A stretch of DNA of 64,000 nucleotides, from assembly GCA_026004195.1 (NCBI GenBank), contig BPIQ01000001.1, forward strand, positions 1,354,311 to 1,418,310, read 5' to 3'. Origin of the DNA: Candidatus Binatia bacterium. Lineage in GTDB: Bacteria > Desulfobacterota > Binatia > HRBIN30 > BPIQ01. This document shows, one piece after another, positions 55,816 through 64,000 of this stretch. The position numbers and the translations under genes were made by a program. The stretch's first letter is position 1, and every line of letters starts with the position of its first letter. The notes below the pieces were generated by a model, which saw nothing but the letters and a program-made list of their open reading frames with translations, searched no databases and was not told where the DNA came from.

Positions 55816-57921
55816 GTGAACCGCATCGAAACCAGGCGCTCCCCGAAGAGCCGCTCGTCCGACCGGAGACCGTACCGGATCGGGATCGACGTGGGCGGGA
55901 CCTTCACGGACCTCGTGGTCGTGCGAGAAGGCGGTAAGATCCAGCTCCACAAGACTCTCACGACCCCGGCCGACCAGAGCGAGGGAGTTCTCACGGGTCT
56001 TTCGGAGCTCGCTTCCCTCGAGGGGGTTTCGCTCGCCGACTTTCTCGGGCGGACGGGCGTCATCGTCCACGGAACGACGACGGCGGACAACACCATGATC
56101 GAAATGTCCGGCGCCGTCACCGGGCTTCTGACGACGGAAGGCCACCGCGACGAAATCGAACTACGCCGGGGCTACAAGGAAAACATCTGGGACCCTGCCC
56201 TGCCGCCGCCGCCGCCGATCTGCCCGCGGCGCCGCCGGATCGGAATTCCGGAGCGGCTCGACTTCGACGGCAGCGTCTACCGGCCCCTCGACGAAGACGC
56301 GGTCCGGCGCGCCTGCCGCCGGCTCCGGAAACTCGGCGTCGAGTCCGTGGCCGTCTGCTACATGTTCTCCTTCCTCAACCCCGCACACGAACTCCGCACC
56401 CTCGAAATCCTCCGAGAGGAACTTCCGGACGTGGACGTGAGCCTCTCCCACCGAGTGTACCCGAGCGCTCCCGAGTTCGAACGAACGAGCACCACCGTGG
56501 TGAACGCTTACGTGGGCCCGAAGATCAAGCGCTACCTCGCACGACTCGAAGAGCGGCTACGGGAGGCGGGCTTCCGGGGAGACCTCCGGATCATGCAGTC
56601 GAACGGCGGCATGATGCCCGTCGAGTACGTCCTCGAACGCCCCGTGAGCGTTCTCGGCTCGGGACCGACGGGGGGCGTGATGGCCGCATGCCTCGAAGCC
56701 CGGGGCTCGGAAACTCCCGACTTCATCGGCGTCGACATGGGCGGGACGAGCTACGACGTCTGCGTCGTCCGGGGCGGAACACCGGAAGTCCAGGCGGGGT
56801 GGAACTGGCATCACCGCTACCTCGTCGCCCTGCCGATGGTCGAAGTGTACTCGGTGGGGGCGGGCGGGGGATCGATCGCGGAAGTGCGGGGAGGCATCCT
56901 GGCCGTCGGCCCTGCGAGCGCGGGCGCCGACCCGGGCCCCATCTGTTACGGGCGGGGCGGGACACGGCCGACGGTCACCGACGCGAACCTCCTCCTGGGT
57001 TTTCTCAACCCGCGGAACTTCTGCGGGGGACGGATGCCTCTGCGGACGGAGGGCGTCGAGGAGGCCGTGCGCGAGCAGATCGGGCGGCCGCTCGGGCTCG
57101 ACGCGATCGAGGCGGCGTACGGCATTTTCCGGCTCGTGAACGCGAACATGTCGAACGCCATCCGCCGGGTTTCGGCACAGAGGGGAATCGACCCCCGGGG
57201 CATGGCACTCGTCGTCTTCGGCGGAAACGGCCCGGTTCACGCGGGCAAGCAGGCGGAGGAGCTCGGAATCGGAAGGATTCTCGTTCCCCGGTCCGCGCCC
57301 GCTTTTTCCGCCCTGGGACTCGCGATCGCGGATGCCGTCGTCGACGAAGTCCGTTCCTACGTGAGCCCGGCCGGACGCGCGGATCCCGACGTCATCGAGC
57401 GTCATTTCCGGGAGCTCGAGGATCGTGCCCGCAGCGCCCTGGGCGGCAGCCGCAAGATTCGCTTCCAAAGGATGCTCCACGTCTGTTACCCGGGGCAGAC
57501 GTTCGACATGCCCGTTCCGGTGGCGGGACGGGCGGATCGCTTCGGCCGGCCGGAGCTCGAGCGGACCATCGAGCGGTTCCACGTCCTGCACGAACAGCTT
57601 CACACCTACGCGTCGCGGGACGAAGAGCCCATCGTGAGAGCCGTCCGGCTGAAGGCGGTCCTGCCCACGCGGAAGCCGCCCGTGCCCCTGCGCCCCCGCA
57701 CGCGGAAACCTCCACGTGCCGCGCTGCGCGGGAAGCGACGGGTCTTCGTCGACGGGCGATTCCGGGACGTTCCCGTCTATTCCGGACCCGATCTCCTGCC
57801 GGGCCAGAAGGTCGAGGGACCGGCCATCATCGAAGAGCCGTTCACGACCGTGGTCCTCTATCCCGGTCACGTCGCCGAGCTGAATCCGCGAAACACGTAC
57901 GAAATCCGGATCGAGACATGA
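55816..57921 (+). CDS. hyuA: Hydantoinase/oxoprolinase family protein (HyuA-type ATPase subunit)
   Basis: This 701-residue protein has the actin-like ATP-binding start 'RIGIDVGGTFTDLVVV' (about 21-36), 'VHGTTTADNTMIE', 'SNGGMMPVEYV', 'GVDMGGTSYDVCVV' and 'GGNGPVHAGKQAEELG'. It ends with the C-terminal hydantoinase A domain ('YPGHVAELNPRNTYEI'). Family members activate a carbonyl with ATP in hydantoin or 5-oxoproline hydrolysis or acetone/acetophenone carboxylation, usually with a HyuB partner. No hyuB is adjacent. GTG at 55816; the stop overlaps the next start (ATGA). Confidence 0.92.
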   Translation: MNRIETRRSPKSRSSDRRPYRIGIDVGGTFTDLVVVREGGKIQLHKTLTTPADQSEGVLTGLSELASLEGVSLADFLGRTGVIVHGTTTADNTMIEMSGAVTGLLTTEGHRDEIELRRGYKENIWDPALPPPPPICPRRRRIGIPERLDFDGSVYRPLDEDAVRRACRRLRKLGVESVAVCYMFSFLNPAHELRTLEILREELPDVDVSLSHRVYPSAPEFERTSTTVVNAYVGPKIKRYLARLEERLREAGFRGDLRIMQSNGGMMPVEYVLERPVSVLGSGPTGGVMAACLEARGSETPDFIGVDMGGTSYDVCVVRGGTPEVQAGWNWHHRYLVALPMVEVYSVGAGGGSIAEVRGGILAVGPASAGADPGPICYGRGGTRPTVTDANLLLGFLNPRNFCGGRMPLRTEGVEEAVREQIGRPLGLDAIEAAYGIFRLVNANMSNAIRRVSAQRGIDPRGMALVVFGGNGPVHAGKQAEELGIGRILVPRSAPAFSALGLAIADAVVDEVRSYVSPAGRADPDVIERHFRELEDRARSALGGSRKIRFQRMLHVCYPGQTFDMPVPVAGRADRFGRPELERTIERFHVLHEQLHTYASRDEEPIVRAVRLKAVLPTRKPPVPLRPRTRKPPRAALRGKRRVFVDGRFRDVPVYSGPDLLPGQKVEGPAIIEEPFTTVVLYPGHVAELNPRNTYEIRIET

Positions 57922-59417
57922 CCCCCACGCTCTCCACCCCTCGTGCCTCCCGGCAAACCGGGAAAGGCGGGCGCGACCTCCGCTTCGTGATCGTCGGCGC
58001 GGGCATGTCCGGTATCCTTGCGGCCATTCGGCTCCAGCAAGAGGGGCTTCACGACTTCGTGATCTACGAGAAAGCGGATCGCCTGGGGGGCACCTGGCGC
58101 GAGAACACGTACCCCGGCATCTCTTGCGACGTACCGGCCCATCTCTACAGCTACTCGTTCGCGCCGAACCCCGACTGGAGCCACCGCTTCGCACCCGGGG
58201 CGGAGATCCAGGCGTATTTCGAGCGGGTAGCGAGGCAGTACGGGGTCGACCGGCGGATCCGGTACGGCAAAGAAGCCGTTTTCTGCGAGTTCCGCGAAGG
58301 CCGCTGGCACGTGGAGTTCGGGGACGGGACCCACGACGTCGGCGACTGCCTCGTGGCTGCCACCGGCGTCCTCCACCACCCTGCCTACCCCGACTTCGAG
58401 GGGCTCGACTCCTTCCGGGGTGCGGCGTTCCACAGCGCCAGGTGGCGGCACGACGTCGAGCTCCGCGGGCGACGCGTGGGCGTGGTGGGCACGGGTTCGA
58501 GCGCGGTCCAGATCGTACCCGCGATCGTCGACCGGGTGAGAGAGCTCGTGCTTTTCCAGCGGACGCCGCAGTGGATCATGCCGGTCGAGAACCCCCCGTA
58601 CTCCGAGGAAGAAAAGGAAGAATTCCGCCGGAACCCGGCACGGATCCGCGAAATCCGCGAGGAAGTCTCGCGCATGTTCACGGAGGGGTTCTCGAACCAC
58701 CTCTCCGACGTCGACTCCCCGCAGCTCCGCTGGATCCACGACACGTGCGTGGCGAACCTCGAGAACAACGTGAAAGACCCGGTCCTCCGGGAGAAGCTGC
58801 GGCCGAACTACCGCGCCGGCTGCAAGCGCCTGGTCATGTCGCCGAACTTCTACGAGGCGATCCAGAAACCCAACGCTCGGCTCGTCACGGAAAAGATCGT
58901 GCGCGTCGAGCCTGCGGGGGTGCGGACGGAGGACGGGAAGCTGCACGAACTCGACGTCCTGGTCCTCGCCACGGGTTTTCGGGTCGACGCTTTCGTCCGG
59001 CCGACCGAAGTCCTGGGGCGAGGAGGGAAGCGGCTCGACGATGTCTGGAACGGAGCGCCCTTCGCTTACATGTCGCTGGCGGTGCCGGATTTCCCGAACC
59101 TCTTCTTCTTGAACGGGCCGAACAGCCCCGTGGGCAACTTTTCCCTGATCGAGGTGGCCGAGCTCCAGTTCGACTCCGTGCTGCGACTGATCGGACCCCT
59201 CCGCTCGGGCGTGGCCCGCGAGATCGCCCCCTCCTGGGAAGCGACGGAACGTTTCGATCGCGAGAGGCGAGAGGCCGCCAAGCGTACGATCTGGGCGAGC
59301 GGCTGCCGGAGCTGGTATCTCGACTCGAGCGGCCTGCCGACGGCGTGGCCGTGGACGTTCGACCGGTTCCGGGAAGAAATGAAACACCCGCGCCTCGGGG
59401 ACTACGAGCTGCGATGA
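57918..59417 (+). CDS. Baeyer-Villiger-type flavin monooxygenase
   Basis: This 499-residue enzyme has two nucleotide-binding motifs ('IVGAGMSG' about 25-32 for FAD and 'VVGTGSSAVQ' about 190 for NADPH) and the Baeyer-Villiger fingerprint FxGxxxHxxxW ('FRGAAFHSARW', about 166-176). 'GGTWRENTYPGISCDVPAHLYSYSF' (in parts) is typical of this group. It would insert one oxygen into a ketone to form an ester or lactone. ATG 57918 overlaps the hyuA stop. The substrate is unknown; the cluster suggests catabolism of a cyclic or aryl ketone (inference). Confidence 0.93.
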   Translation: MTPTLSTPRASRQTGKGGRDLRFVIVGAGMSGILAAIRLQQEGLHDFVIYEKADRLGGTWRENTYPGISCDVPAHLYSYSFAPNPDWSHRFAPGAEIQAYFERVARQYGVDRRIRYGKEAVFCEFREGRWHVEFGDGTHDVGDCLVAATGVLHHPAYPDFEGLDSFRGAAFHSARWRHDVELRGRRVGVVGTGSSAVQIVPAIVDRVRELVLFQRTPQWIMPVENPPYSEEEKEEFRRNPARIREIREEVSRMFTEGFSNHLSDVDSPQLRWIHDTCVANLENNVKDPVLREKLRPNYRAGCKRLVMSPNFYEAIQKPNARLVTEKIVRVEPAGVRTEDGKLHELDVLVLATGFRVDAFVRPTEVLGRGGKRLDDVWNGAPFAYMSLAVPDFPNLFFLNGPNSPVGNFSLIEVAELQFDSVLRLIGPLRSGVAREIAPSWEATERFDRERREAAKRTIWASGCRSWYLDSSGLPTAWPWTFDRFREEMKHPRLGDYELR

Positions 59418-59469
59418 CGGGCGCGAACCGGACCGAGGCTGCCCTCGGAAGCGCCAGGCGAGCAGGGGC

Positions 59470-60945
59470 GTGAGGGACGAAGACCGGACACCCGTCGTCG
59501 TCGGCGTCGCGCTCTGCCAGGAGAAAACCGAGGACCCGCGGGAAGCCTCGGAACCCTACCGCCTCATGTGCAAGGCGGTGCTGGAGGCCGCAGAGGATGC
59601 GGGTTCTTCGGAGCTTCTCCGCGAAGTGGAGTCCGTGGGCGTCCTTCGGGGGATGTGGCAGTACCGAAACCCTGCCCGGCTCGTGGCTCTCGAGCTGGGC
59701 CTCGGCGATGTCCGCACGGAAATCGCCGACCCGGGGGTGCTCCAACTCACGCCGTTCCACGCACTCTGCCGTGCCATTGCCGAAGGTAGGCAGGACACGG
59801 GCGTCGTCGTCGGCGCGGAAGCGCAGTACCGGTCCCTTCGGAGCATGCTCACGAACACCCCGGTCTCCGACACCGACGACTCGGACGCTCCTCCTCCCGA
59901 CGTCCATTACGGCTCCTCCGATCCGTTCTGCAGCGAGCTGGAAGCCAGCCGGGGACTTTCTCTTCCCGCGGAATTTTTCGCCGTCCTCGAGTCCGCCGTC
60001 CGCTACGACCGCGGATGGAGCATCGAAGAAAACGAAAGGCAGCTCGCCGAACTCCAGAGCGCTTTCAGCCGTGTCGCGGCGAAAAACCCGCACGCATGGC
60101 GCCGGGAGGAGCTCTCGCCCGAAGAGATCCGCAATCCAGGCCCCCGGAATTCCGTCCTTGCCTTCCCCTACCGCAAGCGCCACGCCGCGCAGTGGAACGT
60201 GAACCAGAGCGCGGCCGTGCTCGTGTGCTCCCGAGCGAAAGCACGGGAACTCGGTCTTCGCCCCGAACGCTGGGTCTACCCCGTGGCGGCCACGGAGTCC
60301 CGCCACGTCGTCACGATGGCGCAAAAGCGGCACCTCCACACGCACCCGGGGACCGTCCTCGCCGGAGAGCGCCTCTTCGAGCTCTCGGGCCTCTCGCCCG
60401 ACGACCTGTCCTTCGCCGACCTCTACAGTTGCTTTCCTTCGGCCGTGTGGTGCTTCGCACACGACCTGCGGATCCACCCCGCGTGCCCCTGGACGGTGAC
60501 CGGCGGGATGGCCTTCGCCGGAGGGCCCTTCAACCACTACGCGCTGGCGGCGACCGCGCGCATGGCGGAAGTCCTCCGCCAGGAACCCGAGCCGCGTCAC
60601 GGTCTCGTCTCGAACCTGAGCGGCATTTTCGGAAAAGAGTCCTGCCTCCTTCTCTCCAACCGGCCTCCGGCAGGGGGCTACCGCTTCGAGGACGTGACGG
60701 AAGCCGTCGCACGGGTGGACACCCCGCTTCCCCTCGACCCCGCATACACGGGTCCGGCGACCGTCGCCGGCTACACGGTGCTCTTCCAGGGCGAGACGCC
60801 GTTTCGGGCCATCGCCGTGTGCGACACGCCGGAAGGATCGAGAACGGTGGCGAAAACCGACGACCCCCGCCTCGCGGAGCGGATGACGCGGGAAGAGTTC
60901 TGCGGGCGGCGCGTGCGAATCTCCTCGGACGGCACGATGTCCTGA
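59470..60945 (+). CDS. SCP/thiolase-like acyl-CoA protein without visible catalytic Cys
   Basis: This 491-residue protein resembles the acetyl-CoA acetyltransferase group with SCP-x thiolase domains: 'GVVVGAEAQYRSLRS', 'DLYSCFPSAVW', 'VTGGMAFAGGPFNHYALAA' and 'GLVSNLSGIFGKES'. The usual thiolase nucleophile motif (CxSG) is not seen in the N-terminal half. The region corresponding to 'GGN' in sister proteins reads 'ADPG'. It may therefore be non-catalytic or use another mechanism. GTG at 59470 lies 52 bases after the monooxygenase; probably one operon. Confidence 0.82.
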   Translation: MRDEDRTPVVVGVALCQEKTEDPREASEPYRLMCKAVLEAAEDAGSSELLREVESVGVLRGMWQYRNPARLVALELGLGDVRTEIADPGVLQLTPFHALCRAIAEGRQDTGVVVGAEAQYRSLRSMLTNTPVSDTDDSDAPPPDVHYGSSDPFCSELEASRGLSLPAEFFAVLESAVRYDRGWSIEENERQLAELQSAFSRVAAKNPHAWRREELSPEEIRNPGPRNSVLAFPYRKRHAAQWNVNQSAAVLVCSRAKARELGLRPERWVYPVAATESRHVVTMAQKRHLHTHPGTVLAGERLFELSGLSPDDLSFADLYSCFPSAVWCFAHDLRIHPACPWTVTGGMAFAGGPFNHYALAATARMAEVLRQEPEPRHGLVSNLSGIFGKESCLLLSNRPPAGGYRFEDVTEAVARVDTPLPLDPAYTGPATVAGYTVLFQGETPFRAIAVCDTPEGSRTVAKTDDPRLAERMTREEFCGRRVRISSDGTMS

Positions 60946-60998
60946 CGGGAATGCGACCGGCGAGCCGTACGGTCGCTCGGCCCGCGGACGCTCCTCCG

Positions 60999-62324
60999 CT
61001 ATCCCCGCAGGTGCCCGTACGTCCGCTCGACCCACTCGACCGCTTCTTCCCTGCTGCCGAGCGTACCTTCGAGCTGCGCGTCTTCCACCGCGCGCAGGAT
61101 TTCGCCGAAGAGCGGCCCCGGACGGAAGCCGAGCTCGAGCAGGTCCCTTCCGCGCAGCAGCGGAGCCGGACGGAGTTTCTCGCGTCCGAACTCCTCCCTC
61201 TTGCGGCGGCAGAACTCGTAGTACGAGAGGTCCCCGTTCGAAGAAAGCGCATCGATGCGCACGAGCTCGAGGAGTTCGTCGATCCCCTCCTCGGCGAGAA
61301 ATCGCTTGAGGGTGGAGACCCTCATCTTGGGAGCCTGCAGCACCCGGAGGTGGTTGCGTACCAGATACGCGACCCGCTCCCAGGTGGCGCGGCTCCGCTT
61401 GAGCCTCTGGCAGACGGCCACGGCCATCTCGGCTCCCAGCGTGCAGTGGCCGTAGAACGTGATCTTTTGCCCGACTCGGGCCGCGCACGCCGGTTTCCCG
61501 ATGTCGTGGAGCAGAACGCCCCAGGCCAGAGTCTCGGTGGTGCCGTCGAGATGCCCGAGCATGAGCATCGTGTGGGTGAAAACGTCCCCTTCCGGATGAT
61601 AGTCCGGCGATTGCTCCACACCCTTGAGCGCGGCCACCTCCGGTAACACGGGCGCGAGGAGTCCGGCACGATCGAGCAGCTCGAACCCCCGGCGTGCTCC
61701 ACCTTCGGTCAGGATCCGGACGATTTCTTCCCCGATCCGCTCCCAGGCGACTTGCGTGACGGTCGTGGCGTGGCGCCGGATCGCTTCGAACGTCCTTTCC
61801 TCGATGTCGAAGCCCAGGTTGGCCGCGAACCGGACGGCACGCAGAAGCCGCAACCGGTCTTCCGAAAAACGGCGGTCCGGATCTCCGATGGCCCGCACGA
61901 CCCGGCGGCGTAGATCCTCCTGCCCCCCGACGAAATCGACGACTTCTTCCCGGATCGGGTCGTAGAACATCCCGTTGATCGTGAAATCCCGGCGAAGCGC
62001 GTCTTCCTCCGGGCCCGTGAAGCGCACGTCGACGGGATGTCGTCCGTCCTCGTAGCCGAGATCGGTCCGGAATCTGGCCACTTCGACGGAAACGCCTCCT
62101 TCGACGACCAGAAGCACCCCGAACTGCGCTCCGACCTCGATCGTGCGCGGAAAGAGCCGCCGCACCTCGCCGAGGGGGGCGTCCGTCGCGACGTCCACGT
62201 CCTTCCCCTTCCTTCCGAGGAGGAGATCACGGACATACCCTCCCGCGAAGTAAGCGCGGTAGCCCGCCTCGTGGAGCCTGCGCACGATCTCGCGGGCAAG
62301 TCTCTCTTTCTCCTCCACCACCAT
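60999..62324 (-). CDS. cca: CCA-adding enzyme / tRNA nucleotidyltransferase with HD domain
   Basis: This 441-residue protein has the class II nucleotidyltransferase head ('FAGGYVRDLLLGRKGKDVDVAT', with Asp 42 and 44) and 'RRDFTINGMFYD'. 'GDPDRRFSEDRLRLLRAVRFAANLGF' (read in parts) is the tRNA-binding region, followed by an HD domain ('WGVLLHDIGKP', 'FYGHCTLGAEMA'). It adds or repairs the 3' CCA of tRNAs, needed here because tRNA-Pro lacks an encoded CCA. ATG 62324 fits the family start. Confidence 0.94.
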   Translation of the reverse strand: MVVEEKERLAREIVRRLHEAGYRAYFAGGYVRDLLLGRKGKDVDVATDAPLGEVRRLFPRTIEVGAQFGVLLVVEGGVSVEVARFRTDLGYEDGRHPVDVRFTGPEEDALRRDFTINGMFYDPIREEVVDFVGGQEDLRRRVVRAIGDPDRRFSEDRLRLLRAVRFAANLGFDIEERTFEAIRRHATTVTQVAWERIGEEIVRILTEGGARRGFELLDRAGLLAPVLPEVAALKGVEQSPDYHPEGDVFTHTMLMLGHLDGTTETLAWGVLLHDIGKPACAARVGQKITFYGHCTLGAEMAVAVCQRLKRSRATWERVAYLVRNHLRVLQAPKMRVSTLKRFLAEEGIDELLELVRIDALSSNGDLSYYEFCRRKREEFGREKLRPAPLLRGRDLLELGFRPGPLFGEILRAVEDAQLEGTLGSREEAVEWVERTYGHLRG

Positions 62325-62358
62325 CGGGCGGCCATGCTCCCTGCGGGTCGTTTCCCCG

Positions 62359-63225
62359 TCAAGCCGCAGGGCTTCCTCCTCCGGCCACGAGCGGCTTGCG
62401 GAAAAGTTCCTCGGGATAACCACGGTCGAACTCCACGTGCTCGATCAGGTGTTCGGCCGCCATGGTCCCGACGATGTTCCCTTCGGCGTCGGCGGGGAAA
62501 TACGTCCGGCGCCGCGCAACCAGGATTCCCTGCCAGTTCCGGATGTCCCGCCACTTCGCCACCCACAGGCGGTGGGGCAAAAAGGCGGCCCGCACGCGCG
62601 CGTGCACACGCCGGACGAGAAGGGTTCGCGGGTCGAGGTAGAGAACCGCCCAGTCGACCGGGACGGCGGGCTCCTCGGCGTAACGCACCTCGACCTTCTC
62701 CCAGCGGCGCGCACCCTCCCGGGATTCGCCGGCGTAACGAACCGCGGCGCGCGACTCGAGAATCGAAAAGGGAAGCCCGAGCCAGAAAACGCCGCTCGCC
62801 GCGTCGAACCTCCCGAACGCCGAACCGAACGTGTCTTCGACGGGCCTGCCGTCGTGGAGAAACCAGCTCTCGCCCCGGTCGAAACCGAAAACGATCTCGT
62901 CCGGGCGCCCGATCGACTCCACGCGGCAACGCAACCCCTGGTGCAAGAGCGCCCGGTGAAAAAAGCTCGTCGAAGACGTCCTGGTGCCGACGGAGTCGTA
63001 GAGATTGAGCGTCGACACGAAGGACACGTCCCGGAACGATCGCCAGCGCTCCCAACCACCCGCCTTCTCCACGGCCTCCTCGACCAGCGAGCGCGCCTTT
63101 TCGTCCGAGAACGAAGGACGGGGCTGCTCGGGACCTCGCGAGCAGGCCATCGAAAAAAGCGCGAACTCGGCGGCGAGCGCCGCCCGGCAGAGCCGCAAAA
63201 CCCGCTTCCGGCGCCCTGTGCGCAT
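62359..63225 (-). CDS. Putative lipoprotein, LolA-like
   Basis: This 288-residue protein starts (ATG 63225) with a basic signal and a near-lipobox 'FSMAC' (the -3 residue is atypical). After that it is strand-rich ('WRSFRDVSFVSTLNLYDSV', 'WFLHDGRPVEDTFG', 'VDWAVLYLDPRTLLVRRVHA', 'YFPADAEGNIVGTMAAEHLIEHVEF'). The order of 'YDPxTxLxxxx' and 'P...G..' strands resembles LolA/LolB-fold sorting or uncharacterised outer-membrane lipoproteins. Function unknown. It precedes cca by 34 bases on the same strand. Confidence 0.7.
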   Translation of the reverse strand: MRTGRRKRVLRLCRAALAAEFALFSMACSRGPEQPRPSFSDEKARSLVEEAVEKAGGWERWRSFRDVSFVSTLNLYDSVGTRTSSTSFFHRALLHQGLRCRVESIGRPDEIVFGFDRGESWFLHDGRPVEDTFGSAFGRFDAASGVFWLGLPFSILESRAAVRYAGESREGARRWEKVEVRYAEEPAVPVDWAVLYLDPRTLLVRRVHARVRAAFLPHRLWVAKWRDIRNWQGILVARRRTYFPADAEGNIVGTMAAEHLIEHVEFDRGYPEELFRKPLVAGGGSPAA

Positions 63226-63281
63226 GTCCGGGTCCCAGGCTACCAGCTCGTCGGGTTCCTTGCACCCGAGCGTCGGCCGGT

Positions 63282-63310
63282 TTGTCTCGTCCGGGAAAGC
63301 GGGGCAGCAT
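63282..63310 (+). promoter_or_regulatory. Possible promoter of selA
   Basis: TTGTCT (63282-63287), 17 bases and CAGCAT (63305-63310) end eight bases before the GTG at 63319. The boxes are weak but fit the short-leader pattern seen elsewhere in the window. Confidence 0.3.
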
Positions 63311-63318
63311 GACGTCTC

Positions 63319-64000
63319 GTGCAACGGGACGGGAAAGGCTCGCTGCGGCTTCCCTCGGTCGACCGTGTGCTGCGGACGCCCGAACTCGAGGATTTACGCC
63401 GGCGCTTCTCGCACCGTTTTCTCGTGGATTGCATCCGCTCGGAGCTCGCCTCGCTGCGCGGAAGGGCCGGCGAGGGCTCGGAGCCGCCCGACGCGGCCCG
63501 TGTGGCAACCGCCGTCCGGAGCCGCGTCGCGAAAGCGGAAGCCCCGCCCCTCCTCCCGGTTCTCAACGCCACGGGGGTCGTTCTCCACACGAACCTCGGC
63601 CGGGCCGAGCTCGCCGAGGCCGCTCTCGACGCCCTGCGGCAGGCAGCCGGCGCGGTCGCTCTCGAGTTCGACCTTTCGACGGGAAAAAGGGGCGACCGCG
63701 AGGCGACCATCCGCGAGGACCTCGTGGCTCTGACGGGCGCCGAAGCCGCGCTCGTCGTCAACAACAACGCCGGCGCTCTCTTGCTCGCCCTCGACACGCT
63801 CGCCGAGGGGCGCGAAGTCGTCGTTTCGCGGGGGGAACTCGTCGAGATCGGCGGATCGTTCCGTCTCCCCGACATCGCCGGAAAAAGCGGGGTGCGGTTG
63901 CGCGAGGTGGGCACGACGAACCGGACCACGCTCGAGGACTACGAACGAGCCATCGGGCCCGAAACGGCGTTGCTCCTCAAGGTCCATACGAGCAACTACC
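63319..64000 (+). CDS. selA: L-seryl-tRNA(Sec) selenium transferase, N-terminal part (runs off window)
   Basis: From GTG 63319 (first start after an in-frame TGA at 63310) the frame is open to the window end, giving 227 residues. It begins 'RLPSVDRVLRTPELEDL' and carries SelA motifs 'VLNATGVVLHTNLGRAEL', 'LEFDLSTGKRGDR', 'ALVVNNNAGALLLAL', 'VVVSRGELVEIGGSFRLPDI' and 'LREVGTTNRT'. SelA, a PLP enzyme, converts Ser-tRNA-Sec to Sec-tRNA-Sec. The PLP Lys lies beyond the edge. Its presence implies that the organism makes selenoproteins; none is visible here. Confidence 0.93.
   Translation, partial: MQRDGKGSLRLPSVDRVLRTPELEDLRRRFSHRFLVDCIRSELASLRGRAGEGSEPPDAARVATAVRSRVAKAEAPPLLPVLNATGVVLHTNLGRAELAEAALDALRQAAGAVALEFDLSTGKRGDREATIREDLVALTGAEAALVVNNNAGALLLALDTLAEGREVVVSRGELVEIGGSFRLPDIAGKSGVRLREVGTTNRTTLEDYERAIGPETALLLKVHTSNY

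Noticed and set aside
56688-57917. N-terminal extension of the monooxygenase frame inside hyuA
   Set aside because: Arg-rich shadow of hyuA; the real ATG at 57918 overlaps the hyuA stop as ATGA.

Overview
This is a 64 kb window of GC-rich bacterial chromosome (roughly two-thirds G+C by eye). It is densely packed, has no mobile elements, rRNA or CRISPR, and carries two tRNA genes. The lineage is an inference. The deltaproteobacterial-style block thrS-rpmI-rplT-pheST-ihfA-merR-tRNA, the Thr-Pro-rich secreted proteins with cohesin-like and dockerin-like modules, and scattered oxidative genes (amidohydrolase, hydantoinase-type HyuA, Baeyer-Villiger monooxygenase, SCP-type thiolase homologue) would fit an uncultivated Binatota or deltaproteobacteria-like organism. 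It makes Moco (MoaD-MoaE, MoaB), inserts selenocysteine (SelA) and respires (Nuo subunits, fumarase).

Layout. 1-8517 (+): end of an amidohydrolase, then two secreted proteins, an FG-GAP propeller with a damaged dockerin-like tail and a 2047-residue protein with five cohesin-like and five DUF11-like domains on Thr-Pro stalks. 8524-13861 (-): fumC, archease-rtcB, and surE-LysM/M23 lipoprotein-apt. 14097-21083 (-): tRNA-Pro, merR, ihfA, pheT, pheS, rplT, rpmI, thrS, tRNA-Val, with infC missing from its usual place. 21192-29388: an AI-2E family permease (+), a short nuoB-nuoF-nuoG run (-), then small (+) genes including efp, a doubled SagB-type oxidoreductase and a CBS protein. 29338-36452 (-): an unusual operon with an ExbB/ExbD motor, a membrane-anchored VWA protein, a TPR protein and a dead M1-peptidase homologue with a propeller-like C-terminal half. 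36660-43091: Moco genes, an acyltransferase, a 1100-residue coiled-coil protein with two degenerate receiver-like domains, and a glycerophosphodiesterase. 43178-47010 (+): mltG, a small Cys protein, a secreted beta-rich protein ending in a complete dockerin, and a PTS IIA protein. 46985-55675 (-): complete pstSCAB-phoU-phoB-phoR operon behind a tandem Pho box. 55816-60945 (+): hyuA, a Baeyer-Villiger monooxygenase and a thiolase-like protein. 60999-63225 (-): CCA-adding enzyme and a LolA-like lipoprotein. 63319-end (+): start of selA.

The strongest candidates for undescribed biology are the cohesin-like/dockerin-like extracellular set and the ExbBD-VWA-TPR-pseudo-M1 operon. Two technical points matter. 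First, pheS, phoR and pstS are each split by an apparent single-base frameshift, and the TPR gene probably is too, which looks like residual sequencing or assembly error. Second, several promoters put the -10 box only 6-12 bases before a start codon that has no Shine-Dalgarno sequence, suggesting frequent leaderless mRNAs.
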